Assembly (NCBI RefSeq): GCF_026339875.1
Contig: NZ_JAPEPZ010000001.1
Coordinates: 9,548,001 to 9,612,000 of the forward strand
Source: Streptomyces sp. NBC_01571
GTDB taxonomy: Bacteria > Actinomycetota > Actinomycetes > Streptomycetales > Streptomycetaceae
Direction of reading: 5' to 3'
Length of the DNA: 64,000 nt
This document shows, piece by piece, positions 1 through 7,389 of the stretch (position 1 is the first letter of the stretch; each line of letters opens with the position of its first letter). The notes beneath the pieces were generated by a model. It saw only the letters and a program-made list of their open reading frames with translations, was not told the DNA's origin and did no database searches. The translations under genes and the position numbers were made by a program.

Positions 1-323
1 TCACCTGCATCGGGGACCGTCTCTTCGGCGCCCGAAAGACCGCGGTGGCGGGACAGGTCGACGGACGCTTCGGCGAGACCGGGCACGTCTGGGAGCCCGT
101 CGCGGTGCCGGGGCGCATCGCCCGTTCGGTGCAGGAGTACACGGCCTTCACCGAACTCGCCTACACGGCCTTCGACTTCGCCGAGGACGAGGAAGGGGTG
201 TGGTGGTTCCTCGAGGGCAACCAGGGCGGCCAGTTCGGCTTCATCGAGCTGGAGACCGGCCAGCCCATCTCCGAGGCGGTGGCGCTGTGGCTCTCCCAGC
301 GAAGACCGGCGGACCGCCGCTGA
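1..323 (+). CDS. ATP-grasp ribosomal-peptide maturase, C-terminal end (MvdD/TgmB-like)
   Basis: Only the last ~107 codons lie in the window; the frame is open from base 3 and ends with TGA at 321. The visible part reads like the final lobe of an ATP-grasp peptide ligase: an AFDF strand, then WWFLEGNQGGQFGFIE, which corresponds to the magnesium- and ATP-binding FLEVNPGGQW element of the MvdC/MvdD/TgmB family, and a closing TGQPISEAVALWL helix. Those enzymes make ester or amide cross-links in graspetide precursors in the cytoplasm. The usual Asn of the EVN motif is present, though as EGN. A precursor peptide and partner methyltransferase would be expected upstream and are outside the window. 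A different ATP-grasp subfamily is possible. Confidence 0.7.
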   Translation, partial: TCIGDRLFGARKTAVAGQVDGRFGETGHVWEPVAVPGRIARSVQEYTAFTELAYTAFDFAEDEEGVWWFLEGNQGGQFGFIELETGQPISEAVALWLSQRRPADRR

Positions 324-447
324 CCGCGGTCGACCTTCACCCGCTCGCCGGACCCCGGCGGCGCGGGCCGGGTACGGGACCCCGGCGGCACGGGCCGGAC
401 ACAGAACCGGACAAAGGACCGGGCGCGGGCGTGGCGGGTCGGCTGTC

Positions 448-462
448 GTGATCCGGGATCAC
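448..462. terminator. 7-bp inverted repeat between convergent genes
   Basis: GTGATCC-G-GGATCAC is perfectly symmetric and overlaps the last codons and stop of the leftward kinase-like gene, at the meeting point with the rightward ATP-grasp gene. It could act as a bidirectional terminator. The loop is short and there is no T-run, so this is weak evidence. Confidence 0.3.
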
Positions 463-2102
463 TCCGCCGTGTACGTGAACGTCCGCAGGAACGTGTCCAG
501 CGCCTGCTGGTTGGCGGCCGTGTCCCAGTCGTCCGCCGGGGTCGTCCACCGCAGGGAGAACCCGCGCTGGTCGTCGACGAGGAAGCCGCGCCCGAACGTG
601 CGCTCCCGGACCCCGTCGGACGTGGAGAGCCACTCCATGTCCGCGCCCTGGTAGCCGCGGTAGTCGACGGAGCGGATGCCGCCCAGCCGCTCGTAGCCGA
701 TGGAGTCGCCCCGCAGGGAGGTGTCCACCTCGTTCCAGACCGCGACCGGGTCCGGGGCCAGCCGGGTGCTGTAGGTGACGGTCAGGGCGCGTGGGTCGCC
801 GCTGGCGCCGAGCAGGACACGGTAGGACCGGTCGGCGGACCGCTCGGTCCGCAGGGGTGCCCAGCCCTTGGGGAGGTCGATGCCGAAGCCCTGGGGTGCG
901 GTGAAGCGGAAGAACCCCGCCGGCGGATCCGGTCGTTCGGTGCGGGACGGGGACGGGGACGGGGAAGTGGACGGCGACGGGGACGCCGAGCGGGACGCCG
1001 AGGCCGAGGGGGTCCCCCGGGGGTCCGTGCCCCCGGCGGTGGGAGCGGGGGAGGCGGCCGGCCGGCCGGGCGCGGAGGCGGACGGCGCGGAGCCCGACGC
1101 GGACGTGCCGCGCTCGGACAGCCCGCCCGCCGCGGCGAGACCGGCGAAGCAGACGACCGTCACGGCCAGGGCTCCCCCCAGCAACACCGGTCGGCTGACG
1201 GGCCGTCCGCCGCGCAACCGTCCCGGGCGGGCGCCTTCGAAACCGGACTCCTCGAACAACGGCAGCGTCCCGGTCGGCTCCGAGTCGTCGAGCTCCGCCT
1301 TGAGGATGCGCGTGAGCGCCTCCCGTACCACCGACTCGGGCACCCGCTCCACGGGATCCCGGCGCAGGAGCCCCTGGATGGCCGGGCCGAGCGGCCCGGC
1401 GTTGAGCGGGGCCCGGATGGGCAGCCGCTCCACGGCGCGGAACGTCGCCTCGAGACTGCCCCGGTCCCGGATGACCGGCCGGCCCTCGACCATCTCGTAC
1501 ATGATCGCGCCCAGTGCCCACAGATCGGTGGCCGGTCCGCCGCCCTCACCGCGGGCCTGTTCGGGCGAGGCGTACGAGGGCGCCGTGACGCGGGGTGCGT
1601 CGGTGGCTCCCATCAGTCCGAATCCGCCCACCGTGATCCCGCCGAACTCCTCCACCCACACCTGCCCGGGACTCAGGTCGCCGTGCGTGAAGCCCTCTTG
1701 GTGCGCGGCGCCCAGGACCTCGAGCAGATCGAGCCCGATGCGGGCCGTCCTGACGTGGTCCACGGGGCCGTGCGCGAGGAGTGTGCTCAAGGGGACGCCC
1801 GCCGGCCTCGCGGTGACGGTCCACAGGAACTCGTCGTCCTCGATGACATCGACGACGACGGCAACCCGCCCGGAGCAGACCATCCCCAGCGCCTCGGACT
1901 CACGGGTGATCCGTACGGCGGTGCGCAGCCCGGCCTCCTCGCGCAGGTGGTCCGGGCGCCGTGAGCGGGTCAAGGTGACGAGTCGTCGGGACTCGACGTC
2001 CTGGCCGTTCCAGCTCTCGCGTCCCTCCTCCTGGTGGACGACCTCCAGGAGCCGGTATCTTCCCGCGACCGACTCGTCCGTGGAGACTTGCACCTTGACC
2101 AT
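459..2102 (-). CDS. Transmembrane pseudokinase with Ser/Pro linker and extracellular sensor-like domain
   Basis: 547 residues. Residues ~15-280 follow the fold order of a PknB-type Ser/Thr kinase, with a SYASPEQARG segment and DLWALGAIMYEMVEG helix. The catalytic features are degraded: the HRD loop reads HGDLSPGQ, the DFG motif reads GGFG, and no VAVK-type lysine is visible. It is therefore probably a scaffold or sensor rather than an active kinase. One membrane helix lies near residues 307-330, followed by a Ser/Pro/Thr-rich linker encoded by GGGGAC-like repeats at 945-1000, then a ~130-residue C-terminal outer domain. I chose the ATG at 2102 because GCGAGGG lies 6 nt upstream; an ATG at 2108 abuts that site. 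Confidence 0.8.
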   Translation of the reverse strand: MVKVQVSTDESVAGRYRLLEVVHQEEGRESWNGQDVESRRLVTLTRSRRPDHLREEAGLRTAVRITRESEALGMVCSGRVAVVVDVIEDDEFLWTVTARPAGVPLSTLLAHGPVDHVRTARIGLDLLEVLGAAHQEGFTHGDLSPGQVWVEEFGGITVGGFGLMGATDAPRVTAPSYASPEQARGEGGGPATDLWALGAIMYEMVEGRPVIRDRGSLEATFRAVERLPIRAPLNAGPLGPAIQGLLRRDPVERVPESVVREALTRILKAELDDSEPTGTLPLFEESGFEGARPGRLRGGRPVSRPVLLGGALAVTVVCFAGLAAAGGLSERGTSASGSAPSASAPGRPAASPAPTAGGTDPRGTPSASASRSASPSPSTSPSPSPSRTERPDPPAGFFRFTAPQGFGIDLPKGWAPLRTERSADRSYRVLLGASGDPRALTVTYSTRLAPDPVAVWNEVDTSLRGDSIGYERLGGIRSVDYRGYQGADMEWLSTSDGVRERTFGRGFLVDDQRGFSLRWTTPADDWDTAANQQALDTFLRTFTYTAE

Positions 2103-2242
2103 GGTCATCCCTCGCTGCACAACGGGCACTCACCTTTCCCGTTGGTACGGCGGGTGTGACGGTGGGTGTTCAAAGGCGGGCGATTCCCAGGTCCTGTTTT
2201 TCCTGAATTCTTTTCATGTAGCGCACATGTACGAACAGTTCG

Positions 2243-2263
2243 GGCCTGTTCTTCCACCAGGCC
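2243..2263 (-). terminator. Hairpin downstream of the pobA-like gene
   Basis: GGCCTG and CAGGCC form a perfect 6-bp stem around a 9-nt loop, 32 nt past the stop of the leftward hydroxylase gene and before the kinase-like gene. It is compatible with a weak Rho-independent-like terminator; there is no clear T-tract. Confidence 0.3.
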
Positions 2264-2294
2264 GCCGTGCTGCCGCCCGGTCGTCCGCGGCGGT

Positions 2295-3512
2295 TCAGCT
2301 CACGGTGACCTTGCCGATGTACGACGCGGCGAAGGTGGCCGCCGCCGCGGGCGAGTCCAGGATCCGCCGCAGCCGGGCGCGCGCGGCACCCGCCCGGAAG
2401 GGTTCGCCCGAGGACGGCCCGTGCAGCAACTCGGCCAGCCACTGCGAGAATTCCTGGTACTCCCAGACCCGCCGCAGGCAGGCCGCCGAGTAGTCGCGCA
2501 GCCCGCTGCCGTCACCCGTGCCGCAGTACGCCACGAGGGCGTCCGCGAGGAGCAGGGCGTCGTGCAGCGCGAGGTTCATGCCCTTCGCGGCGATCGGCGC
2601 CACGAGGTGGGCCGAGTCGCCCGCCAGGAACAGCCGCCCGTACGACATCGGTTCGACGACGTAGCTGTGCATGTCGAGCACGCGCTTCTCGATCAGCCGT
2701 CCCTCGGTCAGCGGGGGCGCCCCGGCCACCGCCAGCCGGGCGTGCAGCTCCGACCACACGCGGTCGTGCGACCAGCGCTCCGGGTCCTCACCGGGTGCCA
2801 CCTCCAGGTAGTAGCGGGTGACCTCCGGACTGCGGGCCATATGAGCGGCGAATCCCCGCGGGTGGACGCCGAAGACGACACAGTCGCTGGACGGCGGCGC
2901 CTCGGCCAGCAGCGCCAGCCATCCGACGCCGTAGTCGTGACGGGCGACGGTGCCCCGCCCGGGCGCCACACAGGAGCGGGTCACTCCGCGCGCGCCGTCG
3001 CACCCGGCCACGATCTCGCAGTCGATGCGGCGCCGTTCGCCCGTGGCCGGATCCGTGTACAGCACCGAGGGCTCGTCGCCGTCGAGGCCGTGCAGGGCCA
3101 CGTCCTTCACCCCGAACCGGATGTCGCCGCCCTTCACGTCGGCGTACGCCCGCACCAGGTCGGTCACCAGCAGGGGCTGCGGATAGACGAAGTGCCGCTC
3201 CCCGGTCAGCTCGGCGTACCGGAAGCGGTGGCGTTCGCCGTCGATGCGGAACTCGCAGTCGCTGTGCGCCTGCGCCCGCTCCACGAGCCGCTCCGCGAGC
3301 CCCCGCTCGCGCAGCGCCCGCACCGCCCACTCCTCGATGAATCCCGCGCGGGGCCGCTGTTCGACGAACTCCCGGCTCTCGGTCTCCAGAACCACACAGC
3401 CGACGCCCGCCGAGCGCAGTATGTTCGCGACGGTGAGCCCCGCGGGCCCCGCGCCGATGACGACGACCGGGACACGCCGCGTCGGCGCGGAAGTGGGGGA
3501 GGGCTTGATCAT
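2295..3512 (-). CDS. pobA: 4-Hydroxybenzoate 3-monooxygenase (PobA-type FAD hydroxylase)
   Basis: 405 residues, close to the ~394 usual for PobA. It carries the N-terminal FAD dinucleotide fold (VIGAGPAGLTVANIL), the RPRAGFIEEWAVRAL segment that corresponds to PobA's RxRAGxLE stretch, the CDGARG motif, and the second FAD motif LFLAGDSAHLVAPIAAKGMN. Known members hydroxylate 4-hydroxybenzoate to protocatechuate using NAD(P)H, feeding the beta-ketoadipate pathway. No pca genes lie nearby, so the exact substrate is inferred. The start is ATG at 3512; upstream in-frame codons run into the likely control region. A 6-bp inverted repeat lies just upstream. No regulator is adjacent. Confidence 0.88.
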   Translation of the reverse strand: MIKPSPTSAPTRRVPVVVIGAGPAGLTVANILRSAGVGCVVLETESREFVEQRPRAGFIEEWAVRALRERGLAERLVERAQAHSDCEFRIDGERHRFRYAELTGERHFVYPQPLLVTDLVRAYADVKGGDIRFGVKDVALHGLDGDEPSVLYTDPATGERRRIDCEIVAGCDGARGVTRSCVAPGRGTVARHDYGVGWLALLAEAPPSSDCVVFGVHPRGFAAHMARSPEVTRYYLEVAPGEDPERWSHDRVWSELHARLAVAGAPPLTEGRLIEKRVLDMHSYVVEPMSYGRLFLAGDSAHLVAPIAAKGMNLALHDALLLADALVAYCGTGDGSGLRDYSAACLRRVWEYQEFSQWLAELLHGPSSGEPFRAGAARARLRRILDSPAAAATFAASYIGKVTVS

Positions 3513-3522
3513 CTGTGCATTA

Positions 3523-3538
3523 TGTCGGTGGCCCGACA
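3523..3538. promoter_or_regulatory. Operator-like inverted repeat upstream of pobA
   Basis: TGTCGG-TGGC-CCGACA is a perfect 6-bp inverted repeat with a 4-nt spacer, 11-26 nt upstream of the pobA-like start codon. Position and symmetry suit a dimeric repressor or activator. IclR- or AraC-type PobR proteins are the known regulators of this gene class, but none is encoded here. Confidence 0.4.
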
Positions 3539-3879
3539 ACCCCTGGCAGGGTCTGCACAACCCTCTGACACTTCCTTCGCCGACGCGGCGCGACTTCCTC
3601 GATGCCGAAGCCGATGCCGATGCCGCTCAGGCGCGCCATGAAGTCCCAACGCCCCTTTGAACACCCGGCGGGCGCCGGTGCCGTCGTCGGCGAAGCGGAT
3701 GACACCGCCGGACTCTGAGATCCCGGCCCGCTCGACTATGGCCATCGACCGGCGAACAGCGAGGCGTCAACCGGCGGACCCGCGGGTACCAAATCCCTTC
3801 CACCTGTGGTCAACGGGGCAGCAGTCGCGGAGCTACCTGAGCTTCCCAAGGTGAGAGTGCGAAGGGCTTGCTGTCGCTG
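3539..3879. other. Gene-poor stretch with a possible frameshifted remnant
   Basis: No convincing gene. On the minus strand two overlapping frames (about 3520-3745) together read as a plausible but short, frameshifted protein piece (AIVERAGISESGGVIRFADD followed in another frame by RWDFMARLSGIGIGFGIEEV). I do not recognise it. Confidence 0.3.
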
Positions 3880-4101
3880 TCAGGACTCCCGGGCCTTTTC
3901 ACCGTCAGGGCCCACGGTGACAGCGTGGACGCCGCTCCCGAGCAAGTGCCAGGAGTCGAACTGCGGGTCCGGGTTGATGCGCAGGCCGGCGCCGTCCTCG
4001 GAGTCGATGGTCAAGGTGCCGAGACCTTGGACGTCGACGGCCGCGAGCGTGTCACCGAAGAGCCCGAGCACGGGAGCAAGAAAGACGCCCATGCGCCCCA
4101 A
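3880..4101 (-). CDS. Small conserved-looking hypothetical protein
   Basis: 73 residues. The sequence has a regular alternation (VDVQGLGTLTIDSEDGAGLRINPDPQFDSWHLLGSG) ending in AVTVGPDGE, which resembles the small actinobacterial DUF6188-like proteins of similar length with a conserved W and a GPGG tail. It may be complete or the C-terminal part of a longer decayed gene. No function is assignable. Codon usage is ordinary for the region. Confidence 0.45.
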   Translation of the reverse strand: MGRMGVFLAPVLGLFGDTLAAVDVQGLGTLTIDSEDGAGLRINPDPQFDSWHLLGSGVHAVTVGPDGEKARES

Positions 4102-4336
4102 CTTGCCACAGTCGGTGGGGCGTGGTGCTTCCAGGCTGGGTCGTCTCTGGGCCGTCCGAGGTCACTCAGCAGGGGCCAACGACGACCAATGACGACCACC
4201 CAGCCGTACGGGACCACCGTCCTGCGCTGTGAAAACCCAGGTCTCCATGACCCCGACAAGACCCAGGGCAAGAGGAAGCCGAGGCCACAACAGCAATCGG
4301 CTGGCCAGGACGGCTCGTTGCGCTCACGATGGGCGC

Positions 4337-4825
4337 ATGGACCGGTTGCAGCACAGCGCTTGGCAGTATGTGGCGGAGCTACTCCCACCCGAGGAGCTCC
4401 CGATGCTCGCTGCTCGTGCACTCGTCGACGGATGTGATTTCCCCGCCCTGCGCGAACTGGCCGGCCTGCCACGCAGGAGCGAAGAGACCGAGATCCGTGA
4501 ACTGTACGTCCAGGCCCTGCACGAACTCGGCATACCTCTTCCCGACGAGGAGACAGCCGGCCGCTGGTGCCTCGTGAACCTCGCGTTCGGTCTCGCGAAA
4601 GGCGAGCTGGGCCCCAAGGACGTAGCCGACCGGCTGTCAATGACGGTCGCGGCTCGTACACCGGAGGAGACTCAGTTCCTCTCCGTCGCAGCGGACTACA
4701 GCAGACGGATGGGACCGGACGAACTCCCGGGATGGGAGAACGATCTCAGGACCTCGGCCCACTCGTTGATCGCCTGCACCGATCTCGAATCCGTTATCGG
4801 CGTGCCGGGTTCGCGGCGCGACTGA
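4337..4825 (+). CDS. Hypothetical acidic helical protein
   Basis: 162 residues, mostly predicted helix, acidic, with repeated Leu/Ala heptad-like spacing and no membrane segment or signal peptide (for example LPPEELPMLAARALVDGCDF and ELYVQALHELGIPLPDEE). I do not recognise the family. Start chosen at ATG 4337, where the protein-like composition begins; the upstream extension is Arg-rich and looks non-coding. It ends in TGA and is followed by ~350 bases without a gene that contain copy 1 of a dispersed repeat. Confidence 0.55.
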   Translation: MDRLQHSAWQYVAELLPPEELPMLAARALVDGCDFPALRELAGLPRRSEETEIRELYVQALHELGIPLPDEETAGRWCLVNLAFGLAKGELGPKDVADRLSMTVAARTPEETQFLSVAADYSRRMGPDELPGWENDLRTSAHSLIACTDLESVIGVPGSRRD

Positions 4826-4958
4826 CTGACCTGCCGGAATGCGCCCCGGGCCAGACCCGCGCCAGATACTGCTGGGAACCACGGGGAACAGCGGTCACCC
4901 ACCCAGAAGCTCCCACAGATCGTGACGCGGCTGGACAGCAGGTCAGCGGGACTCTCTA

Positions 4959-5066
4959 GTCAATGACGGCTCGTCGCAGTCGAGATGCACTGTTCACCTG
5001 GGCCGCCGCTACAGCCGAGGCGCCCTGGGGAACTTCGCCGCTGACCACGTCATCCTTACAAGGCAA
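4959..5066. repeat. 108-bp dispersed repeat, copy 1
   Basis: Starts GTCAATGACGGCTCG and ends near CTTACAAGGCAA. It matches 11299-11406 at roughly three bases in four, with cores such as CGCTACAGCCGA and AGTCGAGATGC identical. It lies in a gene-free stretch. The remaining bases up to 5179 hold nothing I can support. Confidence 0.65.
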
Positions 5067-5179
5067 GTGTCGGCGGTTCGAAACGATGCACACCTACGTC
5101 GACGTGGCACCGTGCATCAATCCAGCGGCGTGCCAGTCGTCGCGGCAAGGCGCTCGTCTACGCGCCTCGCAAGCAGGCT

Positions 5180-5950
5180 TCACCGCTTGAGTGCATCATC
5201 CCAAACGTCACCGCCATCCGCCCAGGTCCGTAGCCAATTACGCAGTGAGGCCGATGCGTGTCTCACGCCGTCGTGCGCGTCTTGGCCCCAGTTGGGCACC
5301 CAACCGTCGGCGTCGTAGAGCAGCACCGGGTTACCGACCGCGGTGAGCGAGAGGTACCACTCCATCGTGCATCCGCCGTAAGCGAGGTGCAGCCACGACG
5401 TCGGCACTCCACTCGTACGGTTGCGTTCATGGGTGCTGACCGCGCTCGGCCAGTCACTCATGTGCCCCGGGGCCCGGTTGCCGTCGGTGAGCGAGGCCAG
5501 ACCGCTGTCGGGACCGAAGCCTCCATTGGCGACCTCGGTGTAGACGCGCCGTAGAAGCTTGGGAAGGCGGCGTCCGATTCTGTGTTCTGCCTTATCGACA
5601 TCCGCCATGGAGAGCGGCGGAAACAGCGGGCCGCGGGGAGCGTCAGCGTAGTAGACGGCCACCTCCTCGACGTCGGACTTGAGCTGTACCGTCCCGTCGC
5701 TGCAGTACGACCTGATGAGGTCCCGGCGCTGCTCCAATCGCGCGCTGCCATAGCGCTCGGAGATCCACGGTGTGGGAACGTCAGCCGTGTCGAAGCGCCG
5801 TCCGGGATCGCACGCCCGAGCACGAAGCTTCTCGATCAGCGCATCGTCGTTCTCGTCCTTGACGCTCGGCTCGTCGAGAGGCTCCGGTCTGAGCGGTGCG
5901 GGACCAGAAGGCGATCGGTTCCGGGCGGAGGTTGGGACCTGGACGTTCAT
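5180..5950 (-). CDS. SUKH (SMI1/KNR4) family protein
   Basis: 256 residues. The centre and C-terminus carry the SUKH pattern: LPKLLRRVYTEVANGGFGPD (helix then the NGG.G turn), a long gap, then MEWYLSLTAVGNPVLLYDADG and a final VRHASASLRNWLRTWADG helix. In known members this fold serves as an immunity protein against secreted or contact toxins or as a scaffold. The N-terminal ~100 residues are not recognised. It lies 47 nt downstream of the PadR gene on the same strand, so the two could be co-transcribed. No toxin gene is visible next to it. Confidence 0.7.
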   Translation of the reverse strand: MNVQVPTSARNRSPSGPAPLRPEPLDEPSVKDENDDALIEKLRARACDPGRRFDTADVPTPWISERYGSARLEQRRDLIRSYCSDGTVQLKSDVEEVAVYYADAPRGPLFPPLSMADVDKAEHRIGRRLPKLLRRVYTEVANGGFGPDSGLASLTDGNRAPGHMSDWPSAVSTHERNRTSGVPTSWLHLAYGGCTMEWYLSLTAVGNPVLLYDADGWVPNWGQDAHDGVRHASASLRNWLRTWADGGDVWDDALKR

Positions 5951-5997
5951 GCCGTACCGCTTGTGCTTCCCCCGACGGCCCGTGATCGCGGCGTCGG

Positions 5998-6615
5998 CTA
6001 CGCGGACCTTTCCGCTCCGTCGATGCCGTCAGTGGCCTCGACGGGGTCGGGTGCCTGCTGTTGTGAACGCCCTGACGCTTGTGCGCCGTGTGCTGTGGCG
6101 AGTGGGCCCAGATGTTGTGCCGCGCTGTCGAGCAGTGCGAGATCGGCCTTGGTGTGCGCGATGGCTGCGTCGATCAGGACCGCAACCAGTGGCTCGCCGG
6201 TGTGGGACCGGCGCTGCTGCGCCAGCCCGGCGAGTTCGGACAGGTAGGTCTGCCGCTGCGACTCGATCAGTTTGTCAAGCGTCTGCGGACCCAGGGCCAC
6301 GGCACCGAGGAGCTTCAGGAACAGCTCGTCACGGAAGCCGCCGACTCGTACCCAGGCGGTGGTGGCCCAGTCACGCAACTCGCTCTCGCCGGCCTCGGTG
6401 AGGGTGTAGAGGTTCTTGTCGGGCCGGTCGGTCTGTGCGACCTGTGAACGTGAGACGAAGCCGTCACGAACCAGGCGTTCGAGGATCTGGTAAAGGTGAC
6501 CGATGTTCAGGCCGCCCCACTGCGGGCCGATGGTCTCCTCGAAGCGCGTCTTGAGTTCGTATCCGTGGTTCGGCCGCTGGGTCAGCAGCGCGAGCACGGC
6601 GTGGTGGAGTGGCAT
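5998..6615 (-). CDS. PadR-family transcriptional regulator
   Basis: 205 residues. N-terminal winged helix typical of PadR: MPLHHAVLALLTQRPNHGYE, then a recognition region GGLNIGHLYQILERLVRDGFV and a wing with NLYTLTEAG. A long C-terminal helical dimerisation part follows (residues ~90-180). The strong ribosome site AAGGGAGG lies 4 nt before the ATG at 6615. It is divergent from the ABC exporter genes and a perfect 7-bp palindrome sits between them, so it most likely represses the exporter and perhaps itself, with release by an exported compound, as for LmrR or LadR. Confidence 0.9.
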   Translation of the reverse strand: MPLHHAVLALLTQRPNHGYELKTRFEETIGPQWGGLNIGHLYQILERLVRDGFVSRSQVAQTDRPDKNLYTLTEAGESELRDWATTAWVRVGGFRDELFLKLLGAVALGPQTLDKLIESQRQTYLSELAGLAQQRRSHTGEPLVAVLIDAAIAHTKADLALLDSAAQHLGPLATAHGAQASGRSQQQAPDPVEATDGIDGAERSA

Positions 6616-6648
6616 ATACCTCCCTTCCGTGTTGTGACAGGATACCCC

Positions 6649-6665
6649 TACATTGCAACAATGTA
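6649..6665. promoter_or_regulatory. PadR operator
   Basis: TACATTG-CAA-CAATGTA is a perfect 7-bp inverted repeat of the ATGT/ACAT type bound by PadR proteins. It lies 34 nt upstream of the padR start and 20 nt before the exporter ATPase start, placed to block both divergent promoters. An ATG inside it (6661) is in frame with the ATPase but lies within the operator. Confidence 0.75.
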
Positions 6666-6684
6666 TGAGGGTGAGGCTGCATCG

Positions 6685-7389
6685 ATGGCTGTGAGCGTGG
6701 CGTTGCGCGGGGTGAGCCGGCGGTATCCGAAGCTCGTCGCCCTGGACGGCGTGGACCTGGAGGTCCCCGCTGGCGAGGTGGTGATGCTGACCGGACCCTC
6801 CGGTGCCGGCAAGTCCACCGTGCTCCATGTGACAGGTGGTATGGACCAGCCCGACGAGGGGCACGTCGAGATCGACGGGACGAAGCTGGTGCCCCGGGAT
6901 CTGGACGGTCACCGGCGCCGCATCGGCTTCGTCTTCCAGCGCTTCCACCTGCTGCCCGCGCTGACCGCGCTGGATAACGTGCTCGCACCCGTCCTGCCAC
7001 GCAGGGTGGACTTCGACCGGCGAGCGCGTGGCATGGAACTGCTCGAAGCGGTCGGCCTGGGCCAGCGGGCCGATGCCCTTCCCTCGCAGTTGTCGGGTGG
7101 CCAGCAGCAACGCATCGCGATCGCACGTGCATTGGTCAACCGGCCGGGACTGCTGCTGGCCGACGAGCCGACGGGCAACCTGGACAGCATCATCGGGCGA
7201 GAGATCATCGACCTGCTGATGTCGCTGCGCGAGCGGTACGGGATGACGATGCTGATCGCCACCCATGACGCGGAAGTCGCCTCCAACGGCGACCGCGTGG
7301 TGCGGTTGCAGGACGGCAGGATCACTTCTGACCAGCGGCTCACACCCTCCGACGACGTGCTGGACCGGCTGGGGGGCCTGCGCCCGTGA
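6685..7389 (+). CDS. ABC exporter ATP-binding protein (MacB/LolD type)
   Basis: 234 residues with all ATPase motifs: Walker A GPSGAGKST, Q-loop FVFQRFHLLP, signature LSGGQQQR, Walker B LLLADEPTGNLD and the switch His in ATHD. The family pairs with FtsX-type permeases to drive export or mechanical extrusion of lipoproteins, peptides or drugs. Start taken as ATG 6685, with GGTGAGG ~10 nt upstream; the ATG at 6661 in the same frame falls within the operator. The stop TGA overlaps the GTG start of the permease (GTGA), so the two are translationally coupled. Confidence 0.92.
   Translation: MAVSVALRGVSRRYPKLVALDGVDLEVPAGEVVMLTGPSGAGKSTVLHVTGGMDQPDEGHVEIDGTKLVPRDLDGHRRRIGFVFQRFHLLPALTALDNVLAPVLPRRVDFDRRARGMELLEAVGLGQRADALPSQLSGGQQQRIAIARALVNRPGLLLADEPTGNLDSIIGREIIDLLMSLRERYGMTMLIATHDAEVASNGDRVVRLQDGRITSDQRLTPSDDVLDRLGGLRP

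Noticed and set aside
945..1000. GGGGAC-type microsatellite
   Set aside because: It encodes the Ser/Pro/Thr linker of the membrane pseudokinase.
868..2493. Long plus-strand open frame opposite the pseudokinase
   Set aside because: Composition is that of a GC-rich shadow (Arg/Ser/Pro-rich), with no motifs; the minus strand encodes kinase-fold features.
5070..5100. tRNA-like TTCGAAAC near the dispersed repeat
   Set aside because: Only a few T-arm-like bases; no cloverleaf could be drawn. No tRNA or rRNA gene was recognised in the window.
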